Assembly: GCF_000151665.1 (NCBI RefSeq)
Contig: NW_013171849.1
Coordinates: forward strand, 418,488-482,487
DNA length: 64,000 nucleotides
Source of the DNA: Blastocystis hominis
Lineage: Eukaryota; Sar; Bigyra; Opalinata; Blastocystidae
Direction of reading: 5' to 3'
In this document: positions 46,201 through 58,500 of the stretch, piece after piece
Position numbering within the stretch: position 1 is the stretch's first letter
How the letters are laid out: every line of letters starts with the position of its first letter
The notes under the pieces: model-generated
Told to the model about the DNA's origin: nothing
The model's database searches: none
The model's input: the letters and a program-made list of their open reading frames with translations, nothing else
Position numbers and translations under genes: made by a program

Positions 46201-47630
46201 TTTCACAATAGATGGGACGCGAGGTGATATATCGCGCGATGTGAATAAGCCTATTTTTCGACCTCATTCTTATGAAGGGCAATAATACAAGTTGCCACTG
46301 TGAGCAACAAGAAACACTCGTTGACAGGGATTAGAGGGCGACTTTGATAGGAATCATACTCGCACTTTTATTGTAAATTACATACTACTAGCACAACTTC
46401 AGTAAGGTATTCAAGAAGATAGATAGATAGATATCAATGCCTATCTTCTATATACATATATATATATATCCGAAAAGTAATAGTTTGATTGTTGCCTCCA
46501 ACAAATAATCAGCCAGATATGTCTCACAGCTTGATATTGGACAACTACTCATTCCCATAGAGTCCATTCTTATGGATTTCAGCTTTATCATCAACAATAC
46601 TGATATCACTATTAGTGAGTAATTCTATTCATTCTAATGAGTTGGGAACCAAAGCATTTCACTTTCATCAACCAACTCAAACAGCAAGTATTATGTATAC
46701 TATTGTTATTCATGCTCGTAATAGAACAACATTGTGAATCACTTTGTATCCCTATTGAAGTGTACAATTCGATCCTTCCTTTAAATAGAAGATATTCTGC
46801 ATTATTTGGCAGGTGGGGGATACTATATGGGTTACTATAAGGGATAGTATTCTCTGGCAATATAACAAACTCTGATAGGTTCAGAGTGCATCAAAACGAC
46901 AAAAACTGCACACCAACTATCGAAAAACCTAGAAACAGTGGAATATGAATATATCTCTATTTGTTCGTATAAAATATATTATGTATTCTACCTTATTTTG
47001 CTCAGTTCTTCAACGACACACCCACCTTTCTCACAAACTCTACTATTCGATTCTACTATACACATATCACAAATTATTTATATAAATGATAACCCAAAAA
47101 CTGATTATCACTAGCTTTTCCATTTTCATTCCTATCATCATCTTCTACATACCCTATTTCTTTCTATACCATCTAGAGTAGATTCCAAATGAATAGAACG
47201 AAAAACAAAACGCTTCCACTGGAAACAACACTCTTCGATCTATTCATTCCACAATATCCCATTTCCACTCATCTCCTTCCACTTCGCAGTAAAAACAACT
47301 CCCTCCCTATTCGAAATCTATTCTTCCACTCATACCCAATTTCAACACTATTTTCACAATTGCACAATTCCTGTGTATTTTTGAAATCATTTGTTTTACA
47401 ATAAAAGCTATTAGCTTCGTCTTACTGGGTTTGAATGTATTCAAAATTTGGAATTGGACTTGTATGTCCTGTCTTTTGCTTTGTTTTCGGACTTCTATGT
47501 GTTTTTGTGTGTTGTGTTGTGGGAGTGTAAGTATTGTAGCTGGGATGGGTTCTGTCGTCAAGTTGGTGTGTTTGAAGAAGCTAGTGTAGTGTGCGCTATC
47601 GTTACTTTGACTAAACTGTGTGTGTGAGAT
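46201..47630. other. AT-rich region with microsatellites
   Basis: Gene-free as far as I can see. Contains a GATA-type tetranucleotide run (about 46422-46435) and a TA run (46450-46468). The T-rich right end leads to the GC-rich surface-protein gene. Confidence 0.4.
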
Positions 47631-50473
47631 ATGCATCGTGAACGCATTCAATACCATAATGGCGGTGGACCCTGGTTCCATTTTTGCTGTGTGGAGTGTG
47701 TTCCGAGTGAGGAATTTCTGTACTTCAAACTGTGCAACGTGGCGAACCCATTCATGGCATGTGGGACCGCGGATACATGGAGATAACTTGCAACGTGGGA
47801 GGTATCTGGTACAGGGACGACGTTCTTGCCTAGGATATCTGTTCTGTTTCTCGTATTTTCATTTTCATATTGTGAGGTGGTAGAGTGTGGTAGAGAGAAC
47901 GGATTTGCGATGAGTGAAAGGGCAAACTATGGGAGCAAGAGCTGTAGGTTGGTAGAAGCGGAGCGTGTGTGGAACTTGGGAGAATGGGACAAGAAGGCGG
48001 AGTATGCGAACTGCTGTGGGTACGGTCCTCGCCTCTGATTGATGCGAGCCGAGTGAACTGGAATGGCCAGTGGGAGCAGGCGAGTTCCAAGACGGTGCAG
48101 TTGTGCATTTGTGGGTCTGTGGAGCATGGGAAGGTGGAGGTGTGCGTGGTGCGGGCGTGTGGGAAGTGGTGGAATGGAAGAGAGGTGAGGTGCGTGGCGG
48201 TGGTGTGCCCCGCGGACGAAGCGGCGGGGTAGCCGGAAGGGCACTTGGGGCAAGTGTTGGATACGAAGTGCGATGTGGACTAGTGGGGCATGATCACGGA
48301 TGGGTGCAACGCCTATCAGCAGTGGGAATCGATCGATCGATCGATAGGGGACGGGCTCCTGCCAGCCCATCCTGCCGATGCTGCGCTGCGCTGCGCTGCG
48401 TGGCGGACGATGGGGCGAGGGACGTGGCGCTGTGGACGATGGGAGATGGGAAGCAATCCACGATGTACTGCACGAGCAATGTGGGCGTGGGCGAGGTGAT
48501 GAACGACCCATTCGAGCCCATGAACATCCACATCGTGTTTGAATTGGCCGAGGCCACGTTCTCCTATCCCACCACCGCGATCTCCATCTCCGACTACACC
48601 ATTGGGTTCACCTTTGCCTTCGCCTTCGATGGCTCCTTCCCGCGGTTCTGCGAAGGCACGCACGCTCTACATCAATGCCAACAGGTTGGTGTCCCGAAAC
48701 GGCCTCCCCTTCCCCGCGGAAACCCTCATCGCGACCTTCTCGACCCGCGCCGGCGTTCGGTTGGCGTTCGGTTGGCGTTCGGTTGTGGCCTGCTCGCATT
48801 GTGGAGAGCGCGATTGGTATGAGGGAAGTGGAGTAGGCGCAGCGCAGCGCAGCGTGTCTGTGCAGATGGAGGTTCCCTGGAGCAGTGGCATCTCCGATGA
48901 AGCCCCGATGGATGGCCTTGATGGGCAGCAATGTGCAGAGCCAGTTCTTCGAGACGCGCTCCGTGTTGGTGGCGGGCGCCATTGTGAACAGCGTGATGGC
49001 CATCAGCTGGCGTGTCCGCAAGGGCGCCTCCTGGTCCGCCTTCGCGTCCTTCTCCGTCTACCGCCCCGTCGTGCTGCTGCCTGCCTGCCTCCCTCCGCGC
49101 CCGTCGTGCTGCTGCCGCCTTCGAAGCCACGCAGGTGCGCTGGGTCTGGTGGTGGTGCGAGCTCTTCGTGCAGGCCTTGGTTGGCTCCCACTCCCAGCTC
49201 TTCGCCGCCGACGCGCTCCTCCAAGAGGGCGACGTCCAGCAACCCGAGCTCTCTCTCTTTAGCTCTCTCTCTCGATGCGTGCGTGGCCTACTGGGTGCGC
49301 GTGGCGCTGTGCTCCGCCGCGTGCTCCATCCTCTCCGAGGCCTCCTCTCCCATCACCCTCGCCGCGTATGTCGTCGCGCCCGGCGCGGTGCAGAACCTCG
49401 AGGTGGCCGCGCTCTCCTCGACCTCGCTGCGCGTGCAGTGGGCAGAGCCGGCGGAGCTGGGCGGCGCCAGCATTCGGTACTACGTGGTGCGACGCTCGTG
49501 GATGGCGTCGATGGCCGTGATCCAGAGCGAGAGCGAGAGCGAGAGCGAGAGCGAGAGCGAGAGCGAGAGCGAGGTCGCCAGCACGAACTGCTTCCTGGAC
49601 CTGCAGAGCGTGCAGAGCGTGCAGAGCGTGCAGAGCGTGCAGAGCGTGCAGAGCGTGCAGCACGCGCCCATCTATCTGAGCGTGGCCGCGTTCACCGGGT
49701 ATCTCTCCCGTCAAGAGAAGATCCCCGCGGTTCTGTATGCGGTGTGTGTGGAATCAGGCGGAGGGCATTGAGTGGGACTGTGCGATGGCGATTACCGGAT
49801 CCTTCCATGATCTCTGCACCGCCACGTGCGAGCTTCGCGCTCCCGCGACTTCCTCCTTCCTCCTTCCTCCTTCCTCCTTCCGCCGAACCGTCTGGTTCCC
49901 CGCGGGACGCGATGTGTGGGACGTGTTGGAGGGTGGGATCCCCGCGACTTCCTACACGCTGGAGTGCGTCCCGAGCGAAGTGGGCAGTGCCGAGTGGATG
50001 GGCAGGCAATTCGGAGTGTCCACGATGGCCACGTCGGAATTCGTTGGGTGTTGGTGGTGGACGGCGAGCCAACCTCCTCGCTCACCGGTTCGCTCTGGGT
50101 GTGGGTGTGAGTGTGGGTGTGGGTGAGCAGGAATCTGGTGGGCGATGGGGTGGGGTCCGTGGCTCCCTACGAAGGTGTGCAGAGTCGACCGGGCTCTCTG
50201 GATCTCTTCCTGTCCAACTGGGCGCAGAACGCCACCGTGGTCTCCGTCACCCAGCCCCTCCGCCTCCGCTTCCGCTTCCTCTTCGCCTACGACGTGATCG
50301 GCGCGCTCATCCGCGCCCACCTCGTCGATCACGCCTGGTGCGCCGTGGGTCGCGATGTTTCCACGTTTCCACGATCCAGACCGATTTGGCAGTTGCTGAG
50401 AGAAAGAGAGAAATGGTTGCGGTGTTTGGTTTGGAAGATGGATGGATGGATGGATGGATGGATGGAATTGTAG
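47631..50473 (+). CDS. Probable surface/secreted protein, Cys-rich plus FN3 modules
   Basis: A GC-rich coding island inside AT-rich DNA; several exons are clear but not all joins could be resolved, so boundaries are tentative. An early exon (MHRERIQYHNGGGPWF) leads into Cys-rich sequence (CCVECV, KLCNVANPFMACG, CNVGGIWYRDD, CICGSVEHGKVEVCVVRACGKWW). The middle has DYTIGFTFAFAFDGSF and TLYINANRLVSRNGLPF. Near 49380-49500 is a good fibronectin type III strand set (QNLEVAALSSTSLRVQWAEP, GGASIRYYVVRRS). Later segments include WNQAEGIEWDCAMAITGSFHDL and LDLFLSNWAQNATVVSV, and a possible membrane-proximal hydrophobic stretch. In-frame repeats: Ser-Glu runs (49524-49572), SVQ repeats (49604-49660) and GGAT repeats near the end. 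No clear signal peptide was found because the first exon is uncertain. Confidence 0.5.
49524..49660 (+). repeat. In-frame GAGAGC hexamers and AGCGTGCAG nonamers
   Basis: Two perfect coding microsatellites back to back: about eight GAGAGC units (Ser-Glu)n, then about six AGCGTGCAG units (Ser-Val-Gln)n. Both keep the frame of the FN3-containing protein. Confidence 0.85.
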
Positions 50474-51239
50474 AGATGTGGAATGGTTGAAGCGTTGTAG
50501 GATTTGAATGAGAATCGAAAATGTGTTTAGGAAGGAAAGAAGGAAAATGTAGATTTAGAGTGTGTAGGGTGTTGGAATGATTTAGAAACATGAACAGAAT
50601 AATAATAAGATTTTGTAAGTTGATTGTTGAAAGAATAGAATAGAATAGAATAGAATATTTAAAGTGTATTCTTTGGTTTAGAGAAATGATATTACAGAAC
50701 AGGAAATCATTTGTGAATAATAAGTGAAGAAAGGTGTCTGTATGAAAAACACTGAAACACAACCAATTTCGATTTGATTCACAATGGTTGTTTTTGTATT
50801 ATTCAATCCAATGATTCCTATATGAATATGATTTGGCTAGGATAATAGATGGATGGATGTGATATATGGAATATATACCAAAAAACACCAATACAGAGTG
50901 ATAAGACAAAGTGGACTGATGAATGAAACTCTTGCCGATAACACTATTCACAAAGATATTATTTAAATAGAAGCAACATAGACATTTCAGACGATGAAAT
51001 ATACTTTTCCTTGAAAAGAATTTTCAAACAACAACGATTAAAAATGAATTCACCTCCAAACTATTATTACCAAACAATCGAAACAAAAGGAGGCGAAAAA
51101 CGATCGATTTCTATTCCTAAACTATTCCCTACAGCAAGAATATTACAACACAGTTTAGTTAAAAGCAAGGTACTTCAATAACAAAAGCGGAAACATGCAT
51201 TCATAACCTTGTTAGTCACCAATTATTTCTTTACTGCAC
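50474..51239. other. AT-rich spacer with short AGAAT run
   Basis: Gene-free. Contains five copies of the AGAAT pentamer near 50632-50657, the same unit as the long array at 61911-62132. Confidence 0.45.
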
Positions 51240-52201
51240 ATAAGTGATTCGAAGAGTAAAGATGATGGATATGTTATCACAAATTAATGGATATCAAGAA
51301 CTCAAGGAACGGCTGTTACTCCTGGACGGTTACAAAACGCATGGCGAAGAGAGGAATAAAACAGATCATAAAGAGCGTGTTTGGAGTGCGAATTCAGCAG
51401 AACAAAATGAGCTCGATGGAAATGACGACTGCTCTGCACGGCTTTCACGCTGAGCGAACTGATCACGAGCGACTGCACGTGGGAGAAGCAAATGGGAGGC
51501 GTACGCTATCGAGTTTGTTCCAGTCGATGTTCAGTTGACTCAGATCGATTCGCTTAAAAACCGCGATCGGAGAAGACGGATGTTCGAATAGAATTTCTTG
51601 CGAAGCGACTTCCACACGCGGACCGCGCGACTGAGCCTTAGGAACCGCGGAAATCGCTTACTTGCAGATCGATGACCACATTATTGTTTCCATCCACTGA
51701 TAATTTGTGTTCCTCTCGGTGGTATAGCACCATTGTGGCGGCGTCGAGGAATAAATACGACGGAATCGACTGAATGAACACGCATCCCAACAAAAGAAAC
51801 GCCTTTGAATTGAAAGTTGTACGACAAACGAAGCCGAATGAAATCGATGAGAAGCCGATCGCGTGGCTTATGACTGCTGATGATGTTGTTCCCTTTCACT
51901 CCTTCTCCCAAATCGGACTTCGCCAGTTCTTCCGAAACGACCAGTGGAAAAATCGAAGGGCGAACCAGCGATCGAACGAAGAGCTTTGTGTACTACACGT
52001 TTCGTTTCCCTGCAAAATCCCACTTGATTGTCGTATTCTCGGTTGATCCAGAACAGAATATCGTCGTTATTCTGAATGCTACGCATGATAGAACGCCTTT
52101 GTAATCTACCTCTGCTTCGAATAGTCCTCGATATACACGTTATAAGGTCGGTTTCGCACACTCTGGGTGAAGAAAGTCAAGTCCGGCGAGCTCACCACCA
52201 T
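51240..52201 (-). CDS. Unresolved coding segment with a membrane helix
   Basis: I do not recognise this protein. Coding character on the minus strand is supported by typical introns: a 31-nt GTAGATTA...ATGCGTAG joining YIEDYSKQ|SIQNNDDILFWIN, and GTAAGCGAT...CCTAAG after NNVVIDLQ leading to AQSRGPRVEVASQEILFEH. A hydrophobic stretch (AFLLLGCVFIQSIPSYLFL, near 51750-51820) could span a membrane; it is followed by MVLYHREEHKLSVDGNN. It may be a separate gene starting MVVSSPDLTFFTQSV at 52201, or the 3' part of the DEPDC5 gene upstream. The start, end and several joins are uncertain. Confidence 0.35.
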
Positions 52202-52303
52202 GTGAAGCAGCGAATCACTCGGATGAGTCTCTCCAGCTTCTACTCTTTATCGAATTCGAATCGAATTCACCTCGCAGCGATCCAAACGGTTCGTGTCTAC
52301 GAT

Positions 52304-54316
52304 TTATTCCTTTGCATCCAATTCGAACAGAGTCGATTCCTCGCTTTCGCGAACGTTCTTATCCAGTCCAAAGCTGCTATCCAAACTGAATTGCGCTCCA
52401 GGCGTTCCGCTCGTTTGGGACTGCAAATCCTGATAGCGTTGGCTGTGTGAAACCTCCGCTTCTCAAGATTCAGAACAAGAAACGTTGGCCAAGTCGGGAG
52501 AAAAGGCGGAAGGATCGTTTTCATCACCCGAAAGAATGCCTTGAAGCGGCAAATCGTCGAAGTAAACTCGACTGGACAGAGCGGAAGGGAGTTTGGGAAG
52601 CACTGAATACAAGAGAGAAAGGAATGCAAACAAACAGAATCAACTTCGAGGATGGGACGAAGCAAAGCGCATTGCTTATAGAAACCTTGAAGCTGCTTTT
52701 GAATCTGATCGATACTGCCTTTGCATTTATTCACATCCACGGATTGAACAAAATCTATTCCAGAAATCGGCACCATTTTGATTACCATTGGTTTCGGTTC
52801 GATAGAAAATCGCCTGTATAAACCCAGGAACGATCGAATCACTCTTCTCTACTGAAAATCTGAAAATCACAGACAGGTAAATCACCAACCGAAAAAGAGG
52901 AGCTTGAAAGGGTGAAATGGGAGCAACCGAAACCAAATCCACGCCCACAGCAGCTTCGTGAAGATTGTCCTGTGTCATCTGCGTTCGAATTCGGATAGAA
53001 AAGATACGTTATAGGAAACTCGATCATCGATATAAATTGGAACGGAAGGTGTGATAACGATAATGTGGGATCCATTCATGTCAAACAATGGATGTCGTTT
53101 GTTTTGTTTGATATCCTTAAGAATGACATTGAAAGCAATGAGTGGAGAAGAATAGTGCGAAGGAGACAAAACAACTAGGTTCCATCGATTCAAAATCGTT
53201 ACATTTATCCGAAGAACTCTCTCCGAATTGATTGCAAACGATGGGGACTTTGCTATTTCTCAATCTCCCACACAAAAACAAACAAATCCGAACCAATATT
53301 ACTAATAAACTTGCGGATCTTGATCTTCACGTCTTCCAAATCGTCCGTTCGATCTTTACACAACACCTATTATTCTGAGCAAAATAGCCCCGATTTTTGT
53401 ACTTTCACAAACGGCTTTCTGGATTGTTGCTCAATAATCGACTCCCCATGAAACATGTCCAAATCTTTTCGTTAGAAACAAACATTCAAAAACCCAACGC
53501 ATCATCAGCATCACTGTTACCAAATGATGCGTGTTTCCCTATTTCCACATTTCTTGGATCTTTCGCAGACACGAATCCGCCACGATTTCGCCTCGAAGAA
53601 ACCCGCTCGAATCCATACACAAAATCTCCCTCGTTATGTGCACCACCACATACATTCGGCAGTTATTTCGATAGAAAAAGCAATTCGTTTCCGCGGTTAT
53701 CACACCTCCGAAAACAGTGCGATTTCCCGCGGTCAAGCGAGTGATCTCGATTTCGCACTCATCGAGGTTTAAGTGTTGTTGCACGTACACAAACTGCCGC
53801 TGGAGGCTTAGAATCTTCTGCCAAATCTCCTGACGCGGGAGACAGCCAGCAATGATGATGATCTCGATGGAGCTGAGAGCGACGGATTCTCGGCTACAGG
53901 AACCTACCTGCACTATCTGTTGAGGAAGGAGGTTTAATGAGCGGCCCAGCTTTTCTTGGATACTGATTGCGACGTTGTTTTGAACAGCAGTGAGCGAACC
54001 AACTTCCAAATAGATCGTGGGCTTTTGGTTTTTGGAGGTTTAGAAATAGAGAATATCGCCTTGTTCGATTTCTGGAAAGCTACTGGGGTTGAGAAGGAGC
54101 GTGGTATTGGAAAAGATAGAAGAATGGAAGTAAATGGTTTTTTCTCCGAAAGACCGAATAACTGGAATGCGGGTCGATGTAATTGGAGATTCTAGAGGAA
54201 AGAGAGTGAAGCTTAAGGACTGTTAATGGTTTCGGTGTGCTGAAGGGTGGAAGACCACATACCCGTATCAATCTATGTGAAAAGACGACAAATAGTATTT
54301 ACTGGAGAGAGTTCAT
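52304..54316 (-). CDS. IML1/DEPDC5, GATOR1 subunit, with two in-frame stops
   Basis: Homologue of the GATOR1 subunit that restrains TORC1 through Rag GTPases. Matches to the conserved N-terminal half, in order: LLLNPSSFPEIEQGDI, VQVGSCSRESVALSSIEI, RQEIWQKILSLQRQFVYV, TVFGGVITAETNCFFYRN, IQEMWK and THHLVTVMLMM, VLCKDRTDDLEDVK, AKSPSFAINSERVLRIN, GSHIIVITPSVPIYIDD, then MTQDNLHEAAVGVDLVSVAPI and APLF. Introns of 29-41 nt join these in phase (for example the 29-nt one ending GAACGCAG|ATGACAC). Two genomic stops, TAA after GDILYF and TAG after EMWK, fall inside conserved blocks where no GT-AG intron removes them. The C-terminal DEP domain was not seen; the last exon read ends LDAKE-stop. So it is a short form, a pseudogene, or contains sequence errors. 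The start is tentative. Confidence 0.6.
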
Positions 54317-55551
54317 CAACAGTTGGTAGAGGTTCTTTCGTTCGGTGAATAAAACTTGGATTATTATTCCTTGGGTTTTTAGATTCCTCTTGGAGACGTA
54401 ATTGTTCCCTATGGTTCAAGGAACCGAACTTTTACAATACGCGCGTTTTCGTCTCCTCTGATATAATATTTGGAGTGGACTCGACATACAAAGGAAAAAG
54501 AATGGAGAATGTAATAGGAGTAATAAGAAGAATGTGATTATGTCACAAACACAAAATTGAAAGGAGATTTGAAAGGAAAGAGGAATAGATGATAGAAGGG
54601 TAAAAATACGTGATTGTGGGAGAACAAATGTTGAATTGCGTTAATGAGAATGGAGAAGGTTAGGGCAGTGATAGCGTCATAATATTTTAGGAGATTGGAG
54701 GTTGAGTTGCCAAGAGAGTGCGAAGTTCTTTTGGAAATAGACTTATTATGGTGTGGGATGTTGTGAAGTAATGGAATAACACAGAATATGGATGCTATTT
54801 CCAGAAAACAGCAAAAATAAGGAGGACATTGAGTTATCACGCAGTATTTCGCAGGTTGAATAAACACTTTTAGAATCTGTTCCATTTTCAAAAAGAACAA
54901 GGAAATCGATGATGGACTATCGACATAATGTTCCACACACTATTCTATCTGTTATATTTCATTATTGTGGATTATGTTGCAAAAAATACGTTCATGAACG
55001 ACATAGGAGAAAAGATGGTCATTCACGGTTCTTCTCTAGCCTATTGCCATAGCGTATTCAATAATATATTAGACACATTTCGAGATACATAGTTACAAAT
55101 GGAGCTTGCATTATGTTCTACAGGTATGGAAACTATAATTCCACTTAGAATAGATAGATTTTACACTATTACACATGGACAATAAGAATAGAAGTGGAAT
55201 ATTGTGAGCACATAGGAAACAGCTTAATTCGATCAACATTCGATATGGATGCTTACTACTATAGTGAAATTACAAAAAGAAATACTAAAAACCTTGAAAA
55301 CAGAGAACAAATGAAAACCAAAGGTTAAACAGTGTCAAATATATATTATCACTATATGTACAGTAAATAGATGGCCTTTTTACAGTTTGAACAAAGAACA
55401 ATTACATCTATCGAACAAAAATATGAGTGACCGCTTGAATATTCTTGGAAAACACATGCAGAAAAAAATGATTATTACACGAGAAGACGCGAAAGAATAA
55501 CAAAAAAGAGGAAATGTACTATGTACAGTAATCATTGATGATTATAGAATA
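54317..55551. other. AT-rich region before the giant MORN/LRR gene
   Basis: 1.2 kb of AT-rich DNA between divergent genes. No conserved frame or RNA gene was seen. It should contain the promoter of the 55552 gene. Confidence 0.4.
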
Positions 55552-58500
55552 ATGATTACTCTATATCCAAAGAATATTATCAGTATAATGATGAGTAACT
55601 TAAAAATGGGAGAAGACTGTGCCTCTGGCATTGAACTAACCACGATTCGTGTGAAAGGTTCTGGAAACCACATTGCTGACACATGGTGGGAATATGATGT
55701 TTCTGAACAATTTCCTATCAAGTCAGCCAATGAAACGAATGGTTCTGTTAATATTGAGGTGGACAAACCACATGAAGGGTGTCTAATAAGAACAACGCTG
55801 AAGAATTCCAAAATGGAAGGAGAATCATGCATCTATTCTAAGGATAATGTGTTGATGGCGAAACTAACATTCGTGGATGGAATAGCGACAGGACCGTGTT
55901 CCATTTATAATAATGGTTATTTGTTCTTTTCTGGCTATTTTGAAAATGGTTATCGCGAAGGGAGAGGAAAAGAATATGACAGAAATGGAAACCTAATATC
56001 AGATGGATATTATTCGAAAGGCAAGAAACTAAATATAGAACCATCGAAAGAAATGGGAAAAGAATATTGGAATGAATATGATGACAATGGTGTATTGATT
56101 CGAATTTGTCAAAAAGATGATTTCGGAAAGTATAATGGAATTTGTTATACTTATAAGAATGGCAATTTGGATCAATTGAGTCACTGGGAGAATGGATGTG
56201 AAAGTACATACAATGGTTATTTCAAGTTATATGATGAGGTTAATAAGAGATGGTTTAAAGGCAATTTTGAAAATGGTTATCGCGAAGGGAGAGGAAAAGA
56301 ATATGACAGAAATGGAAACCTAATATCAGATGGATATTATTCGAAAGGCAAGAAACTAAATATAGAACCATCGAAAGAAATGGGAAAAGAATATTGGAAT
56401 GAATATGATGACAATGGTGTACTGATTCGAATTTGTCAAAAAGATGATTTCGGAAAGTATAATGGAATTTGTTATTCATTTAACTCAGGAAAGATAAGTC
56501 GTGTAAGTTTGTGGAAAGAAGGGAAAGAAATAGAATTGCTGAAGCAATTCAGCGATGATATCATGACGGAGTATAAGAATGGTAACAAAGAATATGAAGG
56601 CGGATTTTTAGATTCTCTGGAATTACAATATCCCAGAAATGGAGAGGGAGTAGCATATGGAAAAGATGGGAAAACAAGGATTTTTCAAGGAAACTACAAA
56701 TTCGATAAACGTCATGGCAGAGGATCTAAATTCCAGAATGGTTTGGCAACTAAGGAAAGAAAGTGGACATTGGGTAAAAGATCACCTGTTTTCTGGTGTA
56801 TTGAAGCATTCATAATATTTTATGTACTTCTAATGGTTATTGGTTATATAGTTGATGCCGCTATTGGAGTTTCATTACTGATATTATTGGTAATACTGAT
56901 AGTAATCCGATGGATACACTACAAGAGAAGTGATAATACAAAAGGGAAAAGACATGATTTGGATTTCGTAAGTGCTATGGTTTATACATGGTCATTACAT
57001 CGTAATGGAAATAATAAACTGGGTAAAAACGAAAGAAGACAGTCCTATAGAAAGACTCTTTATGGAATACATTTAATACTAATTTGTGTGTTGGGATTAT
57101 TAATGGTATTTGGTGTAATTGGTACAATAGTGCAAAATATCTATATAACACCCTATACACATCTGTTTCAAACTGCATTTGTGGTTGAATCAAATAAATA
57201 CAATGAAGTAAGACATTTTCAACTTAACAATAAGCCATACTTAAAAACCATAATTATAAAGAACAATTGTTTTGCAAAAGCAAGAACATTTAGTATAAAT
57301 GGGTTACAATCATTGACTACATTATCAATCGGATCAAATTCATTTACTCAACATACTAATGATTATGGCAATGATATTGATAAATCGAAATCATTCCACA
57401 TATTGAATTGTGCTAAATTAGAATCAATTGAAATCGGAGAATATAGTTTCAGTGATTATGGTGGTCAATTTGAATTGAACAATTTACCCGAATTACAATC
57501 ATTGATAATCGGATCGAATTCGACTGATTCCTATAATTTCTATTCATCATCATCATTTGAAATCGAGAGTATTATATTGATATATTGATATTGTTAATAT
57601 TCTAGATTTACCCAAATTATCAATACTATCAATTGGTAATGAAGCATTCGGAAATTCAACAATATTCCATTTATCCAATTTGAATTCAATACAATCATTG
57701 AATATCGGAAACAACAAATTCAATCAAGTCTCAACATTTATGATTGAAGGATTCCAATCATTGACTACATTATCAATCGGATCAAATTCATTTACTCAGA
57801 AAAAGAATGATTATGGCAATGATATTGATAAATCGAAATCATTTCATATATTGAATTGTACTAAATTAGAATCAATTGAAATCGGAGAATATAGTTTCAG
57901 TGATTATGGTGGTCAATTTGAATTGAACAATTTACCCGAATTACAATCATTGATAATCGGATCAAATTCGACTGATTCCTATAATTTCTATTCATCATCA
58001 TCATTTGAAATCGAAAGTATTATATTGATATATTGAAATTGTTAATATTCTAGATTTACCCAAATTATCAATACTATCAATTGGTAATGAAGCATTCGGA
58101 AATTCAACAATATTCCATTTATCCAATTTGAATTCAATACAATCATTGATAATCGGAAATGAATGTTTCGGTTATTCATCAATATTTGAAATTAATGGAT
58201 TCCAATCATTGACTACATTATCAATCGGATCAAATTCATTTACTCAGAAAAAGAATGATTATGGCAATGATATTGATAAATCGAAATCATTCCACATATT
58301 GAATTGTACGAAATTAGAATCAATTGAAATCGGAGAATATAGTTTCAGTGATTATGGTGGTCAATTTGAATTGAACAATTTACCCGAATTACAATCATTG
58401 ATAATCGGATCAAATTCGACTGATTCCTATAATTTCTATTCATCATCATCATTTGAAATTGAAAGTATTATATTGATATATTGAAATTGTTAATATTCTA

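Noticed and set aside
47307-47681. 124-codon minus-strand frame upstream of the FN3 gene
   Set aside because: AT-rich, no motif, and antisense to the likely 5' region of the plus-strand gene.
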